A stretch of DNA of 64,000 nt from Thermococcus chitonophagus (lineage in GTDB: Archaea > Methanobacteriota_B > Thermococci > Thermococcales > Thermococcaceae). Made by a program: the position numbers and the translations under genes. The notes below the pieces were generated by a model that saw only the letters and a list, made by a program, of their open reading frames with translations, searched no databases and was not told the origin of the DNA. Shown piece after piece: positions 9,100 through 15,788 of this stretch (its first letter is position 1; each line of letters starts with the position of its first letter). Where the stretch lies: NCBI RefSeq assembly GCF_002214605.1, contig NZ_CP015193.1:1282978-1346977 (forward strand). The letters run 5' to 3'.

Positions 9100-9720
9100 C
9101 TACCCACCTGGATTTATTTTTATTAGAATTTCTCCAGAGGTTGCGTTGTATATCCAAACATCTCCAGTATTTGGGTCCCATTCTACAACAATTTTTAATA
9201 TTTTGGGTAAAGATGAAGGAGAAATTTTCAAACATGCTAAGTTAATTATAGTTCCATTAAAGTTCACATTAGGAACAGACGACCCCAAGAATACTGTAGT
9301 ATTCGTTAGGAAATCCTTTCTGTATATAGAATTTGCCCAGAATATATTCTTATAGGGACCAGAAAAGTTAATGAAAGAAGCACCAGTACCATTTAACAAC
9401 ATTACGTATGTCCCATTAGAATACGAAATCGCAATAATTGGATCATCAAGGTTAAACGCCCTAGCAACATATTGAACATCTCTTAAATAGGCCGCCCTAT
9501 AATATACAGTGACTTTAGCACCTGGGCCTTGGGCATAAACTTGACTTATCCCATTAGATATCATGCTTGCAAGTCCTTTTGCTTCAATTCCAATTTGGGT
9601 AGCTAAGATATCCTGAGAAGATTGACTAGTAAATGCCGTAAGTTTCAGAGAGTATACCAACATGAGAACGAAAATCATGAACAAAAACATGAATTCTAAT
9701 GATATTTGACCCTTTTTCAT
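9100..9720 (-). CDS. class III signal peptide (archaeal pilin-like) protein
   Basis: 206 residues. The N-terminus MKKGQISLEFMFLFMIFVLM is a textbook archaeal class III prepilin signal (Gly, then Q-x-S-x-E-F, then a hydrophobic helix), the type processed by EppA- or PibD-like peptidases. About 170 extracellular residues follow, with many glycosylation sequons. This is the first gene of a seven-gene minus-strand operon and the best-matching prepilin in it, so it is the leading candidate for the main filament subunit. AAGGTGG precedes the ATG. No secretion ATPase or membrane platform gene is adjacent, so assembly would need machinery encoded elsewhere. Confidence 0.82.
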   Translation of the reverse strand: MKKGQISLEFMFLFMIFVLMLVYSLKLTAFTSQSSQDILATQIGIEAKGLASMISNGISQVYAQGPGAKVTVYYRAAYLRDVQYVARAFNLDDPIIAISYSNGTYVMLLNGTGASFINFSGPYKNIFWANSIYRKDFLTNTTVFLGSSVPNVNFNGTIINLACLKISPSSLPKILKIVVEWDPNTGDVWIYNATSGEILIKINPGG

Positions 9721-9770
9721 TGTATCAGACCACCTTATTAGGATATTGAAGTAAGAATTATTTAACCATT
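9721..9770 (-). promoter_or_regulatory. promoter of the prepilin-like operon
   Basis: Read on the minus strand, the A/T-rich element TTAAATAATT (9766-9757) lies about 25 bases before a plausible start of transcription near 9737. The site AAGGTGG then precedes the ATG at 9720. This gives the pilin operon its own promoter, separate from the CetZ operon upstream. Assignment is by position and composition only. Confidence 0.5.
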
Positions 9771-9821
9771 ACCCCAAGATTTTTCATCAATACTGCTCAA
9801 ATATGAAGAACTATTTTTCTT

Positions 9822-10412
9822 TTACCTAATCATGGCTTTCCCTCTCTCAAATGCCACCTCCCTATAATCTGTGTTATACAGTTGGAATTTATATTTCTCT
9901 TTTTTCAGTTCAAATTTTTCTAGGATACTCTTCAGTTCGTATATAAAGAATTGCACAAGCTCATAATATTTTAGGTCTGCCTTGCTCCTCTGGTAGTCTA
10001 CGATATAAAATGCCAATGGTATCATAGCCAGACCTATGATAAAAATTGGGTACCCCGTAAATATTGAGCCGATTGCCGTAAATACTATGCCACTAACCAG
10101 TCCAAAGAGATAATACCAAATAACCCTTATATCCCTTTTGGCGCTCTTCACTTTTTCCTCCCAAATCTCCAAAAGCTCAGGATTGTAAAAGTCAAAGGCA
10201 GTATGCCTCTTCCCCTTCCTAATCCTCTCCCTTATTAGGAGATCCCAATCATCTCGGTGGTAAACTTCCATCCCTCTAAGTTTAGCCCTTTCAGCATCTA
10301 TAGCCGAGATTATCCTTATTATGTCCTCAGCACTCTCATGTGCTATGTGAGAATAAACCCCCTTCTCGTCTAATTCTAGCGCAACTTCAACCGAGTCCTT
10401 CACCTTGATCAT
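9822..10412 (-). CDS. membrane protein of unknown function, coupled to cetZ
   Basis: 196 residues from the ATG at 10412 (MIKVKDSVEVALELDEKG), preferred over an upstream ATG at 10454 because that one lies deeper inside cetZ. The first 105 residues are soluble and charged. Two hydrophobic segments (WYYLFGLVSGIVFTAIGS and YPIFIIGLAMIPLAFYIV) form a hairpin near residues 110-155, and the C-terminal 40 residues are again charged. I recognise no family. The start overlaps cetZ by 26 bases, implying translational coupling, so a membrane partner or regulator of the CetZ polymer is a reasonable guess. Confidence 0.65.
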   Translation of the reverse strand: MIKVKDSVEVALELDEKGVYSHIAHESAEDIIRIISAIDAERAKLRGMEVYHRDDWDLLIRERIRKGKRHTAFDFYNPELLEIWEEKVKSAKRDIRVIWYYLFGLVSGIVFTAIGSIFTGYPIFIIGLAMIPLAFYIVDYQRSKADLKYYELVQFFIYELKSILEKFELKKEKYKFQLYNTDYREVAFERGKAMIR

Positions 10413-11499
10413 CGACCTCACCCGGATAGATATCGTCAAAATCAGGTAAACCACTTAAAAGTTGCCTTTTTTTGATCTCTCCTTCTTCCTTAGCCTTCAT
10501 GAACTCCTGAGCATACCTCTTTGCCGTAACGACTATCTCCTCTATGCTCTTACTCTCGTAAATTCCGCTCAGCAATGTCACAACTTCAACTTCCCTCTCC
10601 CTGGGATCCGGATAGAAGCCCCTGAAGATCTGCTTCCCCCTTATCCTCTCCGTGAGCTCGTTCAATGCTTCAAATATCTCGTTAGCCTTTAGCGCCTCGG
10701 GGGGGCCGTGTATGGCAACTAAGCCGTAAAGAGCGGACTCTATGTTAACGTCAAGATACAAACCCTCATTCTCGAACGATCTTACTATAAGCCTGGACAG
10801 GCTCTTCACTTTGGACGCATCTGCCTTGGCGTAGCCAACGGTGGCAAAGCTCCCCATGGCCCTTAGAACGAATTTAAGATCACTTGCATCCAAGGTCTGT
10901 TCCCCAGGGACATCTATTAACGCCAAGAGAGAGGCTATCCTCTCAACTATCGCGTAATTTATCCTCTCGTAAGCTTGACTTATATCTTCCCCACTCTCTT
11001 TGAGCTTGTTGTTGTCTATAGCGATTATAGAATCAACTATCTTGGAGAGCTTGTCTATGGTTATCGCAGCGTTGATGGTTGGCCTTATCCCCTCCTCCTT
11101 TAAGGGGAGGGCACCTATTGCCACGACAAGAGAGTCAGGATACTCCTCCTTGAGGGCCTCAGCGAGGACTGGAGTCCCTCCAGCTCCAGTTCCCCCACCA
11201 AAACCAAAGGTTAGGAAGAAGATATCAACGTCTTCGTAGCCCACTAGAGACCTTATCTTTCTCATAACCATAGGAAGATCTCTCTTCATTGCCTCTCTTC
11301 CTAAGACTGGATTAGCGTTAACTCCCTTACCACCAACTATGCTTTCCCCTATCAGTATCCTTCTGTCCTGGGGTATGTGCTTTAGGTATTCCAGGTCCCC
11401 CCTTGAGGTGTTGATTGCGAGAGCCTCAAAATCTACAAGGGAAAAGATATCAGCAATCTTTGTTCCGCACTGGCCGACTCCTATTATTATTGCCCTCAC
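10387..11499 (-). CDS. cetZ: tubulin/FtsZ superfamily GTPase, CetZ type
   Basis: 370 residues from a GTG at 11499. The GTP-binding N-terminal segment IIIGVGQCGTKIADIF and the tubulin signature FGGGTGAGG (about residues 100-110) are intact. The family's polymers shape cells and support motility in haloarchaea, but function in Thermococcales is little known. The C-terminal tail is acidic (DDIYPGEVDDQGEGLG), as in proteins that bind partners through the tail. The gene lies 12 bases after a secreted toroid protein and overlaps a membrane-protein gene, so it sits in a cell-envelope operon rather than with division genes. FtsZ proper is less likely given the sequence around the signature. Confidence 0.88.
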   Translation of the reverse strand: MRAIIIGVGQCGTKIADIFSLVDFEALAINTSRGDLEYLKHIPQDRRILIGESIVGGKGVNANPVLGREAMKRDLPMVMRKIRSLVGYEDVDIFFLTFGFGGGTGAGGTPVLAEALKEEYPDSLVVAIGALPLKEEGIRPTINAAITIDKLSKIVDSIIAIDNNKLKESGEDISQAYERINYAIVERIASLLALIDVPGEQTLDASDLKFVLRAMGSFATVGYAKADASKVKSLSRLIVRSFENEGLYLDVNIESALYGLVAIHGPPEALKANEIFEALNELTERIRGKQIFRGFYPDPREREVEVVTLLSGIYESKSIEEIVVTAKRYAQEFMKAKEEGEIKKRQLLSGLPDFDDIYPGEVDDQGEGLG

Positions 11500-11511
11500 C
11501 CTTCCACCACC

Positions 11512-13578
11512 TCAGAGGAATCTCACATTGAGTTCGTCTATCTCCACCCTTCCATCCCTGTTCTCATCTACCCACGACGCTATTACGGCTTTTCCATGGA
11601 GGTACTTAAGGATAGGACTGTTGAATATGAGGTTAGCAATGTCCTTGTATCCTTTCCCAGCATAGAGAACAAAGAGAAGTTCACCATTTCTGTTCCTCCC
11701 AGGTACTATTAAGAGGACCCCATCTCCATACACTGGCATGCCATTTATAACTGGGTATCCAGATGTTGATGTTGTAATGACTACATCACTATTGTACCTT
11801 GATATGTCCACATTAACCGTGACTGGATAGACTAAAACATAATTTCCGTATTCAGGGACTTCTGGTAATTTTGTTAACTTCACAGAGACATTTGTATAAA
11901 GTATATCCTTCATTCCATCAGCTATTACCCTAGCCATTCCAGCATCAAAGGAACGTAGCTCAACTGAGGAATTCTTTAAATTTGAGAGAACTGTGTACAG
12001 ATTCACCCTTGGGACTTCTGGATTAATTGAGTAGTACCTCACGAGGAAGGCATCGTATAGGGGACTCTTACCTGGGCTTTCAATGCATACGTTAAGTTTT
12101 GGTTCAATCCCCATGGACTTTAGAATGGAGTATATGTACAGAACCTCCCATGCTTGGTCTGGGGGATTTGTTTCAACGTAAGATATGACATCAGCCAGTT
12201 GTTCCTTGGGAACAAAATCCTTCAATATTCCAAGGATTATTGTGGTTTCAGGATAAAGTGGAGCAAAGTACCACTTATTCAAGAACGTTTCGAAGGTAAA
12301 GCCCCATCCTCCATTCTTTTTCATGCTGAGCAACCATTTTATGTTCTCCTGGATTATCTTTTCTGTTTTGGGAACACCCAACATTATAAGGGCCTTTATG
12401 GCAAGAGCTGTAGTTAAGGGCTGCTTTCCAAACATGTCTCCCCAGAAGGTGGACATTATTAAAGATTTTGCCTTCTCCTTTTCTATATTGGTTAGGTTTT
12501 TGTACTCAAGAAGAGCTAATAAGGCGAATAAGTATCTCTGGGTCAGATACTGATCCACCATTACTTTCTCTTCTTCACTCTCATAAATCTTCCTCATATA
12601 TTCAAGACCCTTTTTTGAAGCTGGGCTCATTGGATTGCAGATTTTTAAAGAATCAAGAACGAAGTAAGTGACTGAGGGACTTGAGGGTGAGCCTACATAA
12701 ACACCCCAGCCACCATCTGGGTTTTGAGAACTCTCCAGAACTGAGCATGTAGCTTTCAGTTTATCTTCTGTGGGGTTTATCACTCTCTCTGAAACCATCG
12801 AAAATGCCATGGTTGCGTAGATTGGGTAGTACTTGTTCGTCCAATTATCTTTGTACTTTTCAAGATCTGCTAATATTAAAGCCGTTTGAAAGTCAAGACC
12901 CTTTAATTCAAGTAAGGCATACGCCTTCAGGGCTAGTTTAGCTTCGTTACCTTGTAATTTGTTTAAAGCTTCGTTGGGTATGCCCCCTTCAATTTTAGAG
13001 GTAATGACAATCCAAAGGTATGTCAAGTAAGGATCATCTGGTATCTTGTCCTTCAGCATAGGATATGCTTTTTTTACGAGATATAGGTCTTCATTAAGCA
13101 TGACGAGAGCTGCTGAAGCAAGGAGAGTACTCCTATAATCGGGACGCATTCCTGGCAGGTATCCCCATCCATCTTTATTAAATGCTTTCTCCAGATAAGA
13201 GACTCCCCTAATTATAGCAATTCTTATTTTTTCTTTCTTTTTTACATCCCCAAAGACCTTAATTGCCTTGCTTAATGCTATTAAAGCGTAGCTTGTATCA
13301 GGAACCGAGCTAACACTCCCATAAAAGTATCCCCAACCACCATCACTATTTTGCCAAGAAAGTAGCTCTTCAACTCTGTTCCATACGTCATCCGGTGTTA
13401 GTGAGGGTGTTTTATTCAACGCCTGGGAAAGGGCCATTACAATTAAGCTCAGGGTTTTAGTCTCTCCTTCATCAGGATATGTTTTAACTATCTTGCTCGA
13501 AATATCGAGCATGTCAACTGCTGATACCGGAGCCGCTATGATTAAGAGTAGCAACATGAGCACGACAGGTCTCTTCAT
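11512..13578 (-). CDS. secreted alpha-toroid (prenyltransferase/cyclase-like repeat) protein with C-terminal EF-hand
   Basis: 688 residues from the ATG at 13578, chosen over an earlier ATG because GGGAGGGGAG lies directly upstream and the signal peptide MKRPVVLMLLLLIIAAPVSA then starts the protein. At least four repeats carry a Gly-Trp-Gly core (NSDGGWGYFYGS, KDGWGYLPG, NPDGGWGVYVGS, KNGGWGFTFE), the pattern of alpha/alpha toroids in squalene cyclases, prenyltransferases and macroglobulins. I see no cyclase DXDD motif, so a binding or structural role is more likely. The last 20 residues include DENRDGRVEIDE, a complete EF-hand calcium loop. It is the second gene of the CetZ operon, 56 bases after its upstream neighbour. 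Confidence 0.75.
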   Translation of the reverse strand: MKRPVVLMLLLLIIAAPVSAVDMLDISSKIVKTYPDEGETKTLSLIVMALSQALNKTPSLTPDDVWNRVEELLSWQNSDGGWGYFYGSVSSVPDTSYALIALSKAIKVFGDVKKKEKIRIAIIRGVSYLEKAFNKDGWGYLPGMRPDYRSTLLASAALVMLNEDLYLVKKAYPMLKDKIPDDPYLTYLWIVITSKIEGGIPNEALNKLQGNEAKLALKAYALLELKGLDFQTALILADLEKYKDNWTNKYYPIYATMAFSMVSERVINPTEDKLKATCSVLESSQNPDGGWGVYVGSPSSPSVTYFVLDSLKICNPMSPASKKGLEYMRKIYESEEEKVMVDQYLTQRYLFALLALLEYKNLTNIEKEKAKSLIMSTFWGDMFGKQPLTTALAIKALIMLGVPKTEKIIQENIKWLLSMKKNGGWGFTFETFLNKWYFAPLYPETTIILGILKDFVPKEQLADVISYVETNPPDQAWEVLYIYSILKSMGIEPKLNVCIESPGKSPLYDAFLVRYYSINPEVPRVNLYTVLSNLKNSSVELRSFDAGMARVIADGMKDILYTNVSVKLTKLPEVPEYGNYVLVYPVTVNVDISRYNSDVVITTSTSGYPVINGMPVYGDGVLLIVPGRNRNGELLFVLYAGKGYKDIANLIFNSPILKYLHGKAVIASWVDENRDGRVEIDELNVRFL

Positions 13579-13634
13579 GATCTCCCCTCCCAGAAGAATT
13601 AGCTTAAATAATAAATAAAATTTGTGATAAGGGG

Positions 13635-15716
13635 TCACTGAAGCACTTTTATCTCTCCAACTTCCTCTTTATCCTCTGGTTTCTTTGGAAGACCTCCTGG
13701 CCTTGGTCTCTTCTTCTTTGCCTTTAACTTTCTGAGTTCTTCTCTGTACTTTACCATATAATACCCAGTTCCAACAGCCACAGTACCAAACACTACTGCA
13801 AGGATGCCAAGAATTGTGGCAATTAGTTTATAGTTAGTCTCATGCTGTGGTGGCAAGAATTTGGACGTTATGTTCTGTATCTTCATAGCGAGGGGAGTTG
13901 GATTACTCTGCTGCTTTAATAAGCTTTCCACAAGGCCTGGAAGTTCTTCAGCTTTTGGTGTTTTCTCAACTACTTTAGTTTCGGTCTTTACAAGTACTTT
14001 GACCTTCGGGGGTATGCTGTCTATTAGGAGAACGTTTGGATACTCAACGGTATGCCAGTTCCCTAGTGGGTCCTGATACTTCAAACTCACGCTTAGAGGA
14101 TATGCCCCCTCCTTGAGTACAAGATACTGACCATCAATAACTTTCTCTTCGCCACCTTTTATGATCCCTATTGGTATCTTATCTTTTCCATCAAGGAAGT
14201 CTCCTAAGTTAACCAATAGGGTTGCGTTCTTTATAAATTCATATTTCGGATTGTTACCGGTAGCTGAGACTTCAAACCTAAGCTTAATGGTAGAATTTGC
14301 TTGAGTCTTAACGAAAGTTGACCAAGTAGAGTTCGATAAACCAAGAACCTTTACCGTCACCTTAGGCAACGCATACACGTTGATTTTCTCAATAACATTG
14401 GACTTTATGGTTACCTTTCTTCCTGCTTCGTCATAATATTCAACTATAACCGGCCCCAGTGTGTAAGTCCCAACGGCTTTTGGCTTGAGGGTGTAAACAA
14501 GCACAGGCATTTCAGAGAACGGTTCGAGTCTGCTGAGCACCCAAGCCCCAATCCCACTTCTCAATTCAAAGTTATTCGGAACAGGGGCTATAACCTTAAC
14601 CCTGAATGCGTTTCCTTTCCCGAGGTTCTTTACCTTTATGAAAACAATAAGCTCATCGCCACCTAGTAATAGGGACTTCTGGTTAACACTAAGCTCAGCA
14701 ACAACTTTGGCCTCTCTGATTATAGGCTTTGCGAATCCTCCTACAGGGGTGTAGACTTTTACATATGTTCTGTTATATGCGAGATCAACGCCGTTGGGTG
14801 GTATCTCAACCCTTATTGGGGCTTTTGTGCAAGTATATCCGGTTCCCTCCCTTATCGTGAAAGATTCTAAGGTCTTCCCCTTGGAGTCCAAGAGTTTGAA
14901 ACTTGAGTAGTATCCAACGCTGACAAGGTTTAGCTTGTAGGTGGTTGCGTTATACTCCAATGTCAGGGTTTCCCCTTTGTAAAGCAGGCCATCATAAACT
15001 AGCTGAACGATTTCAGTTTCATTAACTTGAACTGTCTGCTCCTCTTCTCCCGGATTTATTATCTGTGGATTCGTAAAGAAGAGCTCAGGAACATATATGT
15101 TCACAACCGCCTCATCATTTTTTGTCGCTTTAACTAACTCCACCACAACGACAGGAGATTGAGTCAGGTCGCTAGACACTTTATATCCTACTGAAATCGG
15201 TGAGTCTTTATCGAGTATCTTATACACTGAGGATCCGTCAGGATAGGTCACTTTCATCTTAACCTCATTGTCCGCAGGAATGTCAACAACCGTAAACTTG
15301 TACCTAGGGAACAAGGAAGGCAAGGTATAAGACTTACCCTCACTAAGAACAAGATTATCTTCAAGTACTTTCATTGGAGTTGAGAGGGTTATGTATACAA
15401 CACCTCTGTCCTCCCATATTCCAGACACTTTGATTATAAGTTTCGGATTGTCCTTAGATGGGTAGTATCCCTCTTCTCCTTCTTTCAACAGGAAATAAGC
15501 AACGCGCTCTCCTCCTTGGTATAGGTCTATTCTAACACTACTCCAATCACTTGACACATCTCTGAATTGCACTTCATAGTCGCCAAATTTTATTGCACCT
15601 CCTAATTTTAGGCCTACAGTCGAAAGCTTCGAGTAGTAAGTCCCTGCCTTAACACTTGGGATGAAGAGACTAGATGAGATTACCAAGAGCAGAATTAAAG
15701 CCCCAACCTTTTTCAT
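13635..15716 (-). CDS. membrane-anchored surface protein with Ig-like/COG1361-type domains
   Basis: 693 residues. A signal peptide (MKKVGALILLLVISSSLFIPSVKA) is followed by a long beta-rich extracellular region. Residues about 350-450 (FIKVKNLGKGNAFRVKVIAP, then LEPFSEMPVLVYTLKPKAVG) look like the CARDB/COG1361 Ig-like domains of S-layer-type proteins. A single membrane helix near residues 635-658 (LIATILGILAVVFGTVAVGT) and a very basic cytoplasmic tail ending the protein give a type I topology. It is the first gene of the CetZ operon. The cytoplasmic tail could in principle contact the CetZ polymer, but that is inference. Confidence 0.72.
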   Translation of the reverse strand: MKKVGALILLLVISSSLFIPSVKAGTYYSKLSTVGLKLGGAIKFGDYEVQFRDVSSDWSSVRIDLYQGGERVAYFLLKEGEEGYYPSKDNPKLIIKVSGIWEDRGVVYITLSTPMKVLEDNLVLSEGKSYTLPSLFPRYKFTVVDIPADNEVKMKVTYPDGSSVYKILDKDSPISVGYKVSSDLTQSPVVVVELVKATKNDEAVVNIYVPELFFTNPQIINPGEEEQTVQVNETEIVQLVYDGLLYKGETLTLEYNATTYKLNLVSVGYYSSFKLLDSKGKTLESFTIREGTGYTCTKAPIRVEIPPNGVDLAYNRTYVKVYTPVGGFAKPIIREAKVVAELSVNQKSLLLGGDELIVFIKVKNLGKGNAFRVKVIAPVPNNFELRSGIGAWVLSRLEPFSEMPVLVYTLKPKAVGTYTLGPVIVEYYDEAGRKVTIKSNVIEKINVYALPKVTVKVLGLSNSTWSTFVKTQANSTIKLRFEVSATGNNPKYEFIKNATLLVNLGDFLDGKDKIPIGIIKGGEEKVIDGQYLVLKEGAYPLSVSLKYQDPLGNWHTVEYPNVLLIDSIPPKVKVLVKTETKVVEKTPKAEELPGLVESLLKQQSNPTPLAMKIQNITSKFLPPQHETNYKLIATILGILAVVFGTVAVGTGYYMVKYREELRKLKAKKKRPRPGGLPKKPEDKEEVGEIKVLQ

Positions 15717-15757
15717 TTCCCACTCCCCCGTTATTTAATAATTCTTAAGTTTAGGAG

Positions 15758-15775
15758 TCCCGTAAAGTATAAAGG
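15758..15775 (-). promoter_or_regulatory. promoter of the CetZ/surface-protein operon
   Basis: On the minus strand a TATA-like element (TTTATACTTTACG) lies about 45-55 bases before the ATG at 15716. The leader contains GGGGGAGTGG as the ribosome site. A second A/T-rich element (TTATTAAATA) sits nearer the start and is an alternative. No other promoter-like sequence is obvious between the four operon genes, whose gaps are 56 bases or less. Confidence 0.45.
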
Positions 15776-15788
15776 TCTTTTGGTGTCA

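Noticed and set aside
10387..11499. Assignment as the cell-division protein FtsZ.
   Set aside because: The sequence has the tubulin signature but CetZ-like surroundings and tail, and the context is surface proteins and not division genes.
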